A stretch of 64,000 nucleotides of DNA from Segatella hominis (GCF_019249725.2 NZ_CP137559.1:1035501-1099500); one strand, 5' to 3'; positions 52,637 to 62,801 are shown, counted from the stretch's first letter. Made by a program: numbers and translations. The notes: generated by a model not told the origin, from the letters alone.

Positions 52637-53389
52637 ATGAAAATTAGAATGATTTTTTTGATGACAATGCTCAGCATCGTTTCTTTTACAGGTTGTGATA
52701 TGACTGAGGAACCTAGCGGACCAGTTACAGTTATAGACTATGAGTTCGATAGGACTTATATTATTAACAACGATGGATGCTGTGTGCTTAAAGGATTAAA
52801 GCCCGTAAGTGCTGCTGACATTGAAAATAAGGTAAAGGGCTATGGATGGAAAGTCATAGGCATGTATAAAGTGCAGGATAACGGCAGACTTTCACAAACA
52901 GACTACCGCAAGACAGTTTATGGCGGTGGATATATGGATTATTGGTTTGAGTCAGACGGTCATCTGATAGGTTTCCACCATGGCGATACCGATGGTAAGT
53001 TCTATAACAAAACAGAATGGTTTTATGATGCTGTGGCAGGATTCATCATGCGCGGTTCGGCAAGTCAAAGTATGCAAAGCCGCTATATGCAAGTTTTACT
53101 CCTCACAAAAACAGAGTCAAATTATTTGCAAATGCACACCATGCAGAAACTGGGCGATGCAACCGATGAGAATGGAAATCTGAAACCATTCTACGGCATG
53201 GTGATTTATCAGCGCATGACGGACAACGAACTTGAGGCAACCAAGAAAGCTTATGGTTACGATGCAAACGTAAACTATACGATAGACTCTGAACATAACA
53301 ATAATAATATAGTCTCGCCGTTATATAATAAAAACAATAGTAATGAAAAAGATATCAATGGTCATTGTGGCTATTTCAGCCATGATTAG
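52637..53389 (+). CDS. Hypothetical lipoprotein
   Basis: The signal peptide ends in the lipobox SFTGC (MKIRMIFLMTMLSIVSFTGC). The ~230-residue mature part is beta-rich (YEFDRTYIINNDGCCVLKGL; YMDYWFESDGHLIGFHHGDT). The family is unknown to me. Its end overlaps the small lipoprotein gene at 53343 by 47 nt, so the two are translationally coupled. The flanking lipoproteins make one cluster. Confidence 0.8.
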   Translation: MKIRMIFLMTMLSIVSFTGCDMTEEPSGPVTVIDYEFDRTYIINNDGCCVLKGLKPVSAADIENKVKGYGWKVIGMYKVQDNGRLSQTDYRKTVYGGGYMDYWFESDGHLIGFHHGDTDGKFYNKTEWFYDAVAGFIMRGSASQSMQSRYMQVLLLTKTESNYLQMHTMQKLGDATDENGNLKPFYGMVIYQRMTDNELEATKKAYGYDANVNYTIDSEHNNNNIVSPLYNKNNSNEKDINGHCGYFSHD

Positions 53390-53477
53390 TTTAAGCGGAT
53401 GCTATGAGGATCCTACTTATGTGGATTCTTACTTCCAGCGTCAAAGTGTAATTGAGGAGCTGAGAAATGCAAATTAA
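53343..53477 (+). CDS. 44-residue small lipoprotein
   Basis: The frame MKKISMVIVAISAMISLSGC has a basic start, hydrophobic core and an SGC lipobox, followed by a 24-residue mature part (YEDPTYVDSYFQRQSVIEEL). It begins inside the previous gene. It is too short for standard annotation, yet the lipobox makes it credible. Confidence 0.65.
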   Translation: MKKISMVIVAISAMISLSGCYEDPTYVDSYFQRQSVIEELRNAN

Positions 53478-53545
53478 AAATTGCATTCAAACAGTCAATT
53501 ATAATTATATTTTCACACATATATAAACATTAAAAATTACGAATT

Positions 53546-53920
53546 ATGAAAAAAATCAAAACAAGAATCGGGATTCTCGTCATTTTGTTAACAGTATTTA
53601 CAATGTTTGCAAGCTGTTTAAATGATGACGATGAACCCAAAGACAAGCAGAAGACTGTAACTCTATATGTTTCTGCCACAACAGGAGAACGTACCGGTAT
53701 GACGGGTACACCACACGAATGTATGTTGATAAAAGAAAAGGGAGAAAAGACTTTGGAGCCATGCGAGTTCAACGGAATTAAAGGCTTTACATACGAGAAA
53801 GGATACGAGTACGAACTTTTGGCTACGAAGACCATATATGCCAATCCACCAGCAGATGGATCAAGCTATGACTATACTCTTATAAAAGTGGTGTCAAAAA
53901 TGGCAAAGGGAAATGAGTAG
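53546..53920 (+). CDS. DUF4377-like lipoprotein
   Basis: The signal peptide ends at a lipobox (TMFASC), followed by an acidic spacer (LNDDDEPKDKQ). The mature part shows the DUF4377 features PHECMLIKEKGEKTLEPCEF, GFTYEKGYEYELLATK and NPPADGSSYDYTLIKVV. It is a small surface or periplasmic lipoprotein of unknown function. The gene is 68 nt after the small lipoprotein gene. Confidence 0.82.
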   Translation: MKKIKTRIGILVILLTVFTMFASCLNDDDEPKDKQKTVTLYVSATTGERTGMTGTPHECMLIKEKGEKTLEPCEFNGIKGFTYEKGYEYELLATKTIYANPPADGSSYDYTLIKVVSKMAKGNE

Positions 53921-53950
53921 TAGAGAGTTTTAATTGTATCAAATCAAACA

Positions 53951-54868
53951 ATGAAAAATAAAACATCTATAATGATTGTAGTTTGGGGAATAGCGGTATT
54001 ATGTACACTATTCTTGAGTTCATGCAAGCGACCAGAGGTCTTAGACAATAGTACTCTTGTAAATAGCGCAAGAAACGTGGCTTTGACCTTTGGTCCTGCG
54101 TATGTTCCATTTTTTAAAGAGGCTAACGTATCGGATGTTCAAGTTTTCCAAAAGGAGGATTATGGGGACAGCTTTCCTGAAATTAAAAAACAGATAGGAA
54201 GAAAGTACTATACTGTAACTTTTACATATGATAGTACTGCCGTTAAATTTGATTTTGGATTTGCAGCAAGAGTCAGAATATGGAAAGATACAGGGGAACC
54301 ATTAGATGTTATATTTGGTAATGGTTGGGGAAGAAATTTTCTATTTAAAACCTTTGTAGAGCAAACCAATCACTCACCAAATGACTATGAGAAAGTGGCT
54401 TCTGACTCTATTGTTAAAGTACCATTGCAAACTGTACATGAACCAGAGAGTATTTGGAATTCCAATGCTGACAACAAACAAGACAGCCTATCAACGAGAG
54501 ACTTTCTAACAAATACAGAGAAAGAGAAAATAAAAGAATTGGCTTCACAAGTTCCAGACAGCATAAGAAATCGTTTTGCAAGTTTAGTGGATAAATGGAA
54601 TTTTGCAATAGACCATAATCCTAAGACGCGATATAGTGCAAGCACATATTCATATGCAAAATTGCCTGAGTTCATTCCTCTCAAATCAATGGGAAAACAA
54701 ATACTTCCATTAATTATGGAACGAATGATAAACCCTTCCGATTTTTATTTTCTTGTTCTTTATGAAGCTGTTCTGGAAGGAAATGAAACGAATGACGATT
54801 CTAAGTTTAGCAAAAGCGAACAAATCAGAGCTATAAGGTGTGTAAAAAAATGGCTGGAAAAACAATAA
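53951..54868 (+). CDS. Hypothetical lipoprotein with displaced fragments nearby
   Basis: The signal peptide (MIVVWGIAVLCTLFLSSC) ends with the lipobox. The mature ~280 residues contain YYTVTFTYDSTAVKFDFGF and the TNHSPNDYEKVASDSIVKV segment, and end in a basic, lysine-rich region (KSEQIRAIRCVKKWLEKQ). No family is known to me. Fragments of this gene occur at 52373-52520 and 62802-62925, one inner and one 3' end, suggesting that recombination carried pieces on both sides. Confidence 0.75.
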   Translation: MKNKTSIMIVVWGIAVLCTLFLSSCKRPEVLDNSTLVNSARNVALTFGPAYVPFFKEANVSDVQVFQKEDYGDSFPEIKKQIGRKYYTVTFTYDSTAVKFDFGFAARVRIWKDTGEPLDVIFGNGWGRNFLFKTFVEQTNHSPNDYEKVASDSIVKVPLQTVHEPESIWNSNADNKQDSLSTRDFLTNTEKEKIKELASQVPDSIRNRFASLVDKWNFAIDHNPKTRYSASTYSYAKLPEFIPLKSMGKQILPLIMERMINPSDFYFLVLYEAVLEGNETNDDSKFSKSEQIRAIRCVKKWLEKQ

Positions 54869-55063
54869 TAGGCAGGTTCTTCTATTATAATTGAATCTAC
54901 ATCATTTCTCCTGTGCCGCAGAATATATAAGATGTAGCAAATGCAATAACCAAACTTGCCTATCGGTGATTTGTTCCTCCGTAGTCGGACAATTAAGATG
55001 GAAAGAACATATAAAAAAGCATAAAAAAGTTTCTGATTTTTCCCGTAAGCAAATTAGATTTTA

Positions 55064-55071
55064 TATCTTTG
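55064..55071 (+). promoter_or_regulatory. -7 box before the second AbiE operon
   Basis: TATCTTTG ends 16 nt before the AbiEi start at 55088. The -33 region is T-rich (TTTTTC at 55037-55042) but has no exact TTTG. The very short leader fits an AbiEi autoregulated promoter. Confidence 0.5.
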
Positions 55072-55087
55072 CGCAAAATTAGAAACA

Positions 55088-55852
55088 ATGACAGAACTAT
55101 TGAGTATATTATATAAGCTGCGGATATTCACTTCGGATGAACTTTCTGAGGCTCTGAAAGACAAGGTGAAGGCGGTGGAGGCGTTGCTTGCTCGGTACAA
55201 GCAACAAGGGTGGATTGTAGCTATACGGCGCAATACCTATTGCATGAAGGATATTGCGTCGGGTTTACCTGTTTGCGACAAGTATGAGATAGGAAGCCAC
55301 TTGTCACCTACAGCTTGCATCAGTTATCATACAGCATTGGAGTTTCATGGATTGGCTCATCAACCCTTCAATGAGGTTTTTGTGAAAAGCATGACTCGCT
55401 TCAATCCCTTTTCTTTCGACGATGTGGATTATACCTATTGCCGACAAACAAAGGAAATCGTTGGTATGATGACACCCAAGGGAAACCCTTATGTGCGAGT
55501 AACGGATGTGGAGAGTACGTTGTTGGATTGCTTTGACCGCATCGACCGAGCTGGGGGTATTGAGGAATTGCTGCATTGCATGGAGGGTATCGTCTTGCTC
55601 AATGAGGAAAGGCTCATCGATTATCTCGCAAGGTACGACAAGGCATTCCTGTACCAGAAGACAGGCTATCTGTTGGAGCGAATCAAGGAACAAGCCAACA
55701 TCTCAGAATCCCTCTTGGAGCTGTGCCGAGCCAAGGGAACCAAAAGCGTCAAGTGGTTGACTAACAACGAAGAGTCGGATACATTTGTAAATAAATGGCG
55801 CATGTATGTGCCGCAAGAACTAACATCAAAGGAAGAATATGAACTCATATAA
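55088..55852 (+). CDS. AbiEi-like antitoxin/regulator (second system)
   Basis: The 254-residue protein starts with a winged helix (MTELLSILYKLRIFTSDELS; RYKQQGWIVAIRRNTYCMKD) and has the AbiEi core HLSPTACISYHTALEFHGLA, then RVTDVESTLLDCFDRIDRAG. It would bind its promoter and block the toxin. The gene overlaps the toxin gene by 14 nt. It differs clearly from the first antitoxin (38277-38903). Confidence 0.88.
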   Translation: MTELLSILYKLRIFTSDELSEALKDKVKAVEALLARYKQQGWIVAIRRNTYCMKDIASGLPVCDKYEIGSHLSPTACISYHTALEFHGLAHQPFNEVFVKSMTRFNPFSFDDVDYTYCRQTKEIVGMMTPKGNPYVRVTDVESTLLDCFDRIDRAGGIEELLHCMEGIVLLNEERLIDYLARYDKAFLYQKTGYLLERIKEQANISESLLELCRAKGTKSVKWLTNNEESDTFVNKWRMYVPQELTSKEEYELI

Positions 55853-56801
55853 CAAACAAGCTCTTGACATCATCGCCAAGGAGCAAGGCTTTATTCGCGA
55901 CAACCTCGAAAAGGTGATGCGACTGGTGGAGATACTCAACTATTTCCATGACAGTCCTTTGCTGTCTAAATCTCTTGTGCTGAAAGGTGGCACAGCCATC
56001 AATCTCACCGTTTTCCAACTGCCAAGACTCTCGGTAGATATAGACCTTGACTTTACGGTGGATTGCGACCGAGAATCCATGCTCTCCATTCGCCAAGAAG
56101 TGAATAACGAGATTCTACGCTATATGGAGTCGGAGGGTTATCATCTTGCACCTGGCTCCAAGACACCGCATACGCTTGACTCATGGGTGTTTCATTATAC
56201 CAATGCCGCAGGCAACAACGATGGCATCAAGATAGAAATCAACTATTCCGACCGTTGCCATATCCAGCCTGCCATAGAGACTCATGTGTCCATTCCGTTT
56301 CTGAGCGATGTGAAGGTACGTTCTCTTTCACCTGTCGAATTGTTTGCCACCAAGATAAACGCCTTGATAGGTAGAAGTGCTGCACGTGACATTTATGATG
56401 TCTATAACATGGTGAAGCATCAACTATTCGTGAGCGATGAAGAGAAAACGTTGCTGAGAAAAGCGACCGTCTTTTATCTGACTGTTGGCTCAAGCAGAAA
56501 AGACAACGCTACGCCTACGGAATATACTGACTTTCCGCAGATAGACAAGATCCGTTTTCCGCAGATTCGTTCGCAACTCTTGCCTGTGCTTAGGCGCAGT
56601 GAGCATTTTGACTTTGAAAAAGCCAAGACAGAAGTGAAAGACTTTCTCTCAAAGCTATTGGTTCTGACAGAATCAGAGAAAGAATACGTGCGGGAATTCA
56701 ATGACAAGAAGTATATTCCAGAATTGCTGTTCGAGGATAAAGAGATGGTCAATAGAATCAAATTTCATCCTATGGCTTTGTGGAAGACAAGGAGTCGTTG
56801 A
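55839..56801 (+). CDS. AbiEii-type nucleotidyltransferase toxin (second system)
   Basis: The 320-residue protein has KGGTAINLTVFQLPRLSVDI followed by DLDF (G-G-T and the D-x-D pair of this nucleotidyltransferase family) and LSPVELFATKINALIGRSAARDIYD. It begins 14 nt before the AbiEi stop, so expression is coupled. AbiEii toxins inhibit growth after phage infection or loss of the antitoxin. It is the second such toxin in the window, with a different N-terminal part. Confidence 0.9.
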   Translation: MNSYNKQALDIIAKEQGFIRDNLEKVMRLVEILNYFHDSPLLSKSLVLKGGTAINLTVFQLPRLSVDIDLDFTVDCDRESMLSIRQEVNNEILRYMESEGYHLAPGSKTPHTLDSWVFHYTNAAGNNDGIKIEINYSDRCHIQPAIETHVSIPFLSDVKVRSLSPVELFATKINALIGRSAARDIYDVYNMVKHQLFVSDEEKTLLRKATVFYLTVGSSRKDNATPTEYTDFPQIDKIRFPQIRSQLLPVLRRSEHFDFEKAKTEVKDFLSKLLVLTESEKEYVREFNDKKYIPELLFEDKEMVNRIKFHPMALWKTRSR

Positions 56802-56861
56802 ATGTTTTTTCTGTAAATTTTGAAAAAAGTTGTTGTTTTGCTTAGTTTTTTGATTCCCTCA

Positions 56862-56875
56862 ACTGTATATACAGT
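56862..56875. promoter_or_regulatory. 14-bp palindrome before the outer membrane protein gene
   Basis: ACTGTATATACAGT is a perfect palindrome 28 nt before the start codon at 56904. It resembles a dimeric repressor operator. Its owner is unknown. Confidence 0.4.
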
Positions 56876-56903
56876 ATATGGACTATAAAACAGAGAATAG
56901 GCT

Positions 56904-59456
56904 ATGAGTAAATATCTGATAAGTTTGATTTTGCTTTCGGTGATAAGTATGGGCGTTTCTGCCCAACGCATTACCCGACAATATAATAATGTGTCATTCT
57001 CTGCGGCATTGAAGGATTTGAATGCTCGACAGGATAAGTATGTCATCAACTTTGTGTATGACGAGTTGGAGGATTTCAGAGTAACCAAGAGCATCAGAAA
57101 CCAGAGTGTTCCCGATGCCATCATGCAGCTGATAGGCTTTTACCCCATCAAGATGACGCAGATGGATAACATCATTGTAGTGGAATGCACTCAGAAGGCT
57201 TCCGCCAAGATGATTGGTCGTATCGTGGATAAGCATTCTCGCCCAGTCGATTTCGCCAATGTCGCTTTGCTCAATGTTAGTGATTCCTGTTTAATCACGG
57301 GTGGTGTAACAAATGAGAATGGTCAGTTCGTAATTCCTTGCGAGGCGAGAAAGGCTATCGTGAAGGTGAGTTGCGTGGGCTACAAAACTTATTGTAATGC
57401 ATATCGTACCGGTGAAGTTGGTGCCATAACCTTGGAGGATGCTACAATTAATCTGCAAAAAATTGTGATTAAAGGGCATCGTAAATACATATCAAGAGAA
57501 AACGGTAAACTTACGCTTGACGTTCAAAATTCCAATTTGAAAAATATTGGCAAGGCAACAGATGTTATCAAATATATTCCTGGGATGCTCTATACAAATG
57601 GAAAGTATGAGGTGTTTGGTAAGGGTGAGCCTGTCATCTATATAGATGGAAGAAAGCAGACTAATACTTCAGGGTTGTCACTCCTTTCTTCTACCAACGT
57701 GAAGTCTGTACAGCTCATAACAAACCCTGGGGCAGAATACGATGCAGAAACAAGGAGTGTCATAAACATCACTACCGTACACCATTCCTTGGATGGACTT
57801 TCTGGTATTGTGGGTGCGGAAATCTCCAAACATAAGAGTTTGTCTAACAACGAGGAGGTCAACTTCAACATCCACAAAGGAGCTTTGGATGTATTCCTCG
57901 CATATCAATATGACAATACGAGAAGTGACATCAGATATGATGTTAACCAGTTCAATTACGAGCAAGATACATTTCATGAGATTTCTGCTTCTGAATATTC
58001 CGACCGCTCTCGCTCTCATGACTATAATGTTGGTATGAATTATGCCATAAACAAGAATCACACTATCGGCGGAAGATATTTGGGAAGCATCTCCAACTAC
58101 AAGATGCTCGACTCTCCTTTTGACTATATGCAGACGTACAAGAATGATGAACTGCTGACATCTACAGACAACAAGACTGATGAATCTGAAAAGGAAAGGT
58201 TTCACAATGTCAATCTGTATTATATCGGCAAACTAACAGATAACCTACAACTCAACTTGGATGCCGACTATGTTTATGCTCAACTGAAACATAAGCAACA
58301 AGTGAGCGAGACAAGTAGAATAGATGCTGTCTCAGAAATCACGCATATGCAAAACGACCAGCGAAATCGTGCGACTGCACTCAAAGGGGTGTTTGCCTGG
58401 AACATGAATAAGAATAATAGGCTTGATTTCGGAACGGATTTCAGTAAAATCAGTTCATGGGGTATGTCTGTAAACGAAGAAGGGAAGATAGCCGATGACC
58501 AATTCAAGAATAAGGAAACCAAGTATGCAGGATTTGCCACCTTTAGTTTGTCTGCCTCCAAATGGAAAGGAAGCATCGGGCTTCGCTATGAGTACATTCA
58601 TGCCATCAACACAGACCAAGGAGAAGTAAAGAACAAGACCAATTATTCGGACTTACTTCCATCCCTTTCTCTTTCCACTATGTTTGGGAGAGTGGGGATG
58701 AATCTTGATTTCAGTAGCAGGGTCAACCGTCCTTCGTTTCGTCAGTTGAACAACAGTGTGAGCTACAACAATCAATACCATTATGAGCAAGGCAACATTT
58801 ATCTGAAACCGCAATACGTTTATGATACAGAACTTAGTGTGAATTATAGCATATTCGACTTCAAGTTGGATTATCAGTATATCAAGGATTACATCCATCC
58901 GACTGTCGTTGCTGTATCCGGCAAACCTGGAACGGTAACTTGGATGTCAACCAACGCCAAGGATTTCCAGCAACTAGGAGCGCAATGTGTTGTTTCACCT
59001 GTTTTTGGTTGTTGGCGACCTACTTTGACGATGGGTGTCTATAAACCTTATTTCACGCTATCATATAATGGAGAGCAATTAGACTACAATCATCCATACG
59101 GTCTCTTCGCTTTCCAAAATGTAGTGGCACTAAGGAACGATTGGCTTTTTCGATGTGATTTCTTTTGGAACATTAAGGGACATCATGGCATCTACGAGCA
59201 AAACGGTTATTCGTCATTCAATATGATGGTACAGAAACAGTTACTTAAAAAGAAATTGACGATAACATTGAAAGCAGAGGACTTGTTTGATAGCTCGAAG
59301 TTGAACGATGTAAAGAGGGTTAATTTTGTGGTGCAGAACAGAAAGGTGAACAACTTCAATCGCTGCATCATAGCTTCCATTAGTTACAACTTCAATAGTT
59401 TCAAAGATAAATACAACGGAAGCGGTTCTGCTGAGGATGAGATTAATCGTTTTTAG
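56904..59456 (+). CDS. TonB-receptor-like outer membrane protein with STN-like domain
   Basis: The signal peptide (MSKYLISLILLSVISMGVSA) is followed by an STN-like domain (about 25-90), a carboxypeptidase-regulatory-like beta domain (about 105-180; MIGRIVDKHSRPVDFANVAL), a plug-like region (IGKATDVIKYIPGMLYTNGK) and an outer membrane beta-barrel to the end. This matches the OMP_b-brl_3 branch rather than SusC. The ligand is unknown; the STN-like domain could bind a partner in signalling or transport. A 14-bp palindrome lies upstream. Confidence 0.88.
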   Translation: MSKYLISLILLSVISMGVSAQRITRQYNNVSFSAALKDLNARQDKYVINFVYDELEDFRVTKSIRNQSVPDAIMQLIGFYPIKMTQMDNIIVVECTQKASAKMIGRIVDKHSRPVDFANVALLNVSDSCLITGGVTNENGQFVIPCEARKAIVKVSCVGYKTYCNAYRTGEVGAITLEDATINLQKIVIKGHRKYISRENGKLTLDVQNSNLKNIGKATDVIKYIPGMLYTNGKYEVFGKGEPVIYIDGRKQTNTSGLSLLSSTNVKSVQLITNPGAEYDAETRSVINITTVHHSLDGLSGIVGAEISKHKSLSNNEEVNFNIHKGALDVFLAYQYDNTRSDIRYDVNQFNYEQDTFHEISASEYSDRSRSHDYNVGMNYAINKNHTIGGRYLGSISNYKMLDSPFDYMQTYKNDELLTSTDNKTDESEKERFHNVNLYYIGKLTDNLQLNLDADYVYAQLKHKQQVSETSRIDAVSEITHMQNDQRNRATALKGVFAWNMNKNNRLDFGTDFSKISSWGMSVNEEGKIADDQFKNKETKYAGFATFSLSASKWKGSIGLRYEYIHAINTDQGEVKNKTNYSDLLPSLSLSTMFGRVGMNLDFSSRVNRPSFRQLNNSVSYNNQYHYEQGNIYLKPQYVYDTELSVNYSIFDFKLDYQYIKDYIHPTVVAVSGKPGTVTWMSTNAKDFQQLGAQCVVSPVFGCWRPTLTMGVYKPYFTLSYNGEQLDYNHPYGLFAFQNVVALRNDWLFRCDFFWNIKGHHGIYEQNGYSSFNMMVQKQLLKKKLTITLKAEDLFDSSKLNDVKRVNFVVQNRKVNNFNRCIIASISYNFNSFKDKYNGSGSAEDEINRF

Positions 59457-60042
59457 AAAAGCATTGGTTTTCAAATTAACCTCTAAAATGCAATACCCAA
59501 ATTCTGTGTGATGAATATCTCAGGATTTATTAACCGAGAAGTTCATCCACAGAATTCTCACTTATCAATATCAATCGTTAAAAAACATACATTTTATTGT
59601 GTATCCAATAAATTGTTATATTTTTGCAAACGAAAAGAGTTGTTTGACAAGCAAACATATGCACATTGCAGAAATATTAGAACCGTTGCTAAATTATTAC
59701 CTCAATTGAGGTGAAACACTCATAAATCACTCATTTTAAGCTATTCTGAATATTTGGGCAGAATTTTTCTATAAAAGATACAGTTTTGTTTGAGTGAGTA
59801 TAATTTTGCTGTTTATAAGTTTAATTCAGTTTAAAATATCAACATAAAAGTTCTTCGTATCTGCATTTTTAGTACTTTTGCAAATGGAAAGAAAGAGGCT
59901 GTATACCTCCGCAATATGTATAACATTTAAAAAAGGAGAAAACTTGAGTTTTTCTTTCCTATGGCTAAGGCTTTAAAAACTATAGTTACCAAGTCATGCA
60001 AGGATAGCAGAAAATTTTCTCAAGCGGACTCATTGCATTATT
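59457..60042. promoter_or_regulatory. Intergenic region with candidate promoters
   Basis: TATTTTTG (59619-59626, with ATTG 19 nt upstream) and TACTTTTG (59873-59880) face the next outer membrane protein gene. A 16-residue frame (MHIAEILEPLLNYYLN) follows the first promoter but ends at once, and could be a relic. Nothing else was recognised. Confidence 0.5.
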
Positions 60043-62355
60043 ATGAAACTAAAGTTTATAATTATTATAGCATTATCCATTTCGAATAATATGGCATTTG
60101 CTCAAGAATGGAATTTAACAGGAAGACTATTTGATAAAGCTGCAGGCTTTTTACCGTTGGAAGCCACGGAAATAATAGTAAGTCATCTTGATGGAGAAAC
60201 TATCTCCAGTGGTTTTTCTGATAATCAAGGAAAGTTTACATTCTCTCTACCGTCAGGAAAGTTTGTCGTCAGATACAGACAATTAGGTGATATATTAAAA
60301 GCTGACACCATTGACGTACACAACAATGTTGATTTGGGCGATATCATGTTGACTGTGAAGGAGCACACACTGAATGAGGTGATGATTACCTCTCAGCGCA
60401 GACTATTTAGCCAGAAAGCTGGCAAACTTGTTTATCTTGTTCAAAACAGTCCCTTTGCCAGTGGTTTTAATATGCGAGATATGCTCCATAATATTCCTCG
60501 TATAGATCCGACAAGTGATGAAATAAAGATTATTGGCAAAAACGGTGTAGTTGTTTTGGTTAATGGCCATCGCATTAACTTAGATGGTAAAGATTTGGAT
60601 ATGTACCTACGCACCTTACCATCTGAAAATGTAAGCAAAACAGAACTTGTAACCAATCCTTCTGCCGAATTTGATGCAGAAGGCAATTGCGGAGTAATCA
60701 ATATTATTCTAAAGAGTAAGCCTGTGGGGTTTGATGGGAATGTCCACACGGTGTTAACACAACGCTCTCACTTTAGCGCAGAAGAAGGATTTGGACTGTC
60801 TTTTTCCTCAGGCAATTTTTCTGTTGAATACAAAATAAATAATTCCAATGAAAAGCGCCGCCAAATAGTACAGAATACTTATTCTTATCCTGACTATATG
60901 CGCTTTACGACCGACAATACTTTAAATAGGTATGACATACTAGGTCAGAATCTAAATAGCAATTACCAATTAGGCGATTTGAATTTGGGATTTTTTGCAA
61001 CATTAAATAATTCTCGCAGTAAAGCCCACCAAATGGGGCAGATGACTTTCAATGCAGACACATGTCCATCGAATTCTTATTCCGATTCGAATCACGATAA
61101 ATACCGTTTGGAGACTATCTCCCCCTATGTGGACTGGAAACTTGATAGCTTAGGCAAAAAAGTAACGGTAAATTACAACTATATCCATGTCATTGACAAA
61201 ATTAATCAGAATTTTGATTCGAGTACAGCACACAAATTCTCGAACAGCAATAATGATTATAGCTATATCGTCAATACCCTGAGCGCAGATTTAAACCTTC
61301 CGTTTACTTGGCTAAATTTTGAGTTAGGTGGAAAATATTCCCATTTCAGGACCAATAACGTCTCTGAGTTTGGAAGTAGAAATGGTTTTTTATATAAAGA
61401 AACGATAACAGCCTTCTATGCAGATGTCAATCGAATGTTTGGCTTTTTTTACGCCAAAGCTGGTTTACGATATGAACACACCAATGATGATGGAATAACA
61501 TTAGAAGGGCTGTCCGTTTCTAATAAATATGATCACTGGTTCCCATTTGCAGAAATCTCATACAATCCTTCAGATAATCATTCCTTTGCCTTAAGCTACA
61601 GCAAACGTATTGACAGACCTTCTATGAATGATATGAATCCTACACGTGTTTTTCGTAACACCTACACATACACCGAAGGTAACGATAGACTTACACCATC
61701 GGTCATGGACAATTTGGAGTTTAACTATGTGTTTAAAGGAAATTTCTCTTTTAACCTGTATTATTATCACACATCTGATGCCATACAGAATCTGACTCAG
61801 GTAGTGGATGACTTGTTCACCAAGTATTCTCCAAAGAATTGTCTTACCATTAATACTTTTGGTACAGATGCTAGTTATAATTTCTCATTTGGAAAATTCA
61901 ATTTGTATTCAAGTGTATCTATGTTCTACGTTAAAGCAAAATCTTACGTTGACGAGCTGGATGACAAAGATTTGCGAAGTCTGAATACATCTTTTTCTGC
62001 CAATTTAAGTTACCATTACAAAGTTTTGAACTTTTATGCGAACTATTATCATGTGCTTCCAGGAATAGAAGAATCCTTTCACACTGGAAACATCGATTGT
62101 GTCGGCTTAGGATGCAAGATTGATATTATTAAGAACAAACTTCTTTTGAATATACAAGCCCAAGACATCTTTAGTGGTACTAAGAGCAATAACAGAACTG
62201 AATATAAAGATTATGTCTTTAGAAACAGAATAAACAATGACAACACCTCATTCCGTGTGGGATTGACTTATAATTTCGGCAAGCAAAAAGCTAAAAAGGC
62301 AGATATAAACATCAGCAACAATGAAACTAATCGCTTGCCTGATATAAAGAAATAA
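60043..62355 (+). CDS. TonB-receptor-like outer membrane protein
   Basis: The signal peptide (MKLKFIIIIALSISNNMAFA, cleavage before QEWN) precedes a regulatory-like beta domain (EIIVSHLDGETISSGFSDNQ), a plug-like region (MRDMLHNIPRIDPTSDEIKI) and a barrel that ends at RVGLTYNFGKQKAKK. It lacks the STN-like domain of its upstream paralogue. The Bacteroidota family is common next to peptide or glycan modification genes. The DUF6734-like gene follows at once (4 nt). Confidence 0.88.
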   Translation: MKLKFIIIIALSISNNMAFAQEWNLTGRLFDKAAGFLPLEATEIIVSHLDGETISSGFSDNQGKFTFSLPSGKFVVRYRQLGDILKADTIDVHNNVDLGDIMLTVKEHTLNEVMITSQRRLFSQKAGKLVYLVQNSPFASGFNMRDMLHNIPRIDPTSDEIKIIGKNGVVVLVNGHRINLDGKDLDMYLRTLPSENVSKTELVTNPSAEFDAEGNCGVINIILKSKPVGFDGNVHTVLTQRSHFSAEEGFGLSFSSGNFSVEYKINNSNEKRRQIVQNTYSYPDYMRFTTDNTLNRYDILGQNLNSNYQLGDLNLGFFATLNNSRSKAHQMGQMTFNADTCPSNSYSDSNHDKYRLETISPYVDWKLDSLGKKVTVNYNYIHVIDKINQNFDSSTAHKFSNSNNDYSYIVNTLSADLNLPFTWLNFELGGKYSHFRTNNVSEFGSRNGFLYKETITAFYADVNRMFGFFYAKAGLRYEHTNDDGITLEGLSVSNKYDHWFPFAEISYNPSDNHSFALSYSKRIDRPSMNDMNPTRVFRNTYTYTEGNDRLTPSVMDNLEFNYVFKGNFSFNLYYYHTSDAIQNLTQVVDDLFTKYSPKNCLTINTFGTDASYNFSFGKFNLYSSVSMFYVKAKSYVDELDDKDLRSLNTSFSANLSYHYKVLNFYANYYHVLPGIEESFHTGNIDCVGLGCKIDIIKNKLLLNIQAQDIFSGTKSNNRTEYKDYVFRNRINNDNTSFRVGLTYNFGKQKAKKADINISNNETNRLPDIKK

Positions 62356-62359
62356 GAAA

Positions 62360-62801
62360 ATGAAAATTATACAAAGTTTTTGGACCGGCAACAAGAATAG
62401 TCTGACCGATAGTTATGGATGGCTTTTACCTATATTCAACTATCTGAGCTGGATTATTAGTTGTAATCAGTTACGACGTTATTATGATGATGTTACTTTG
62501 GTAACCGACAGTCAAGGATATGATGTTCTTATCAACAAATTGCACTTGCCATATACGGATGTAATCGAATCTCTTGACTGCCTGAATCATTATAATCCGA
62601 ACTTGTGGTCATTGGCAAAAATTAAGGCCTACCAGTCTATAAAGGAACCATTTATCCATGTTGATGGCGATGTTTTCATTTGGACAAAAATTGATGAAAG
62701 CCTAAGGGATCATGAACTCATTGTCCGGAATGAAGAAACTACAACTGACTATTAAGGAAAGATGTGGCGTGATATCCGTCATGCTATCAGCTATATGCCA
62801 G
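62360..62801 (+). pseudogene. DUF6734-like gene broken by a stop and truncated
   Basis: The first 131 codons (MKIIQSFWTGNKNSLTDSYG; LHLPYTDVIESLDCLNHYNP; EPFIHVDGDVFIW) resemble the N-terminus of DUF6734 glycosyltransferase-like proteins, including a D-G-D motif. A TAA interrupts the frame at 62753-62755, after which the same frame goes on as MWRDIRHAISYMPEEM. At 62802 it is replaced by a lipoprotein fragment. The C-terminal half is missing. Confidence 0.7.

Noticed and set aside
59650..59711. Short frame MHIAEILEPLLNYYLN as a gene
   Set aside because: Only 16 residues, stops immediately, no repeat or motif; possibly a gene relic.
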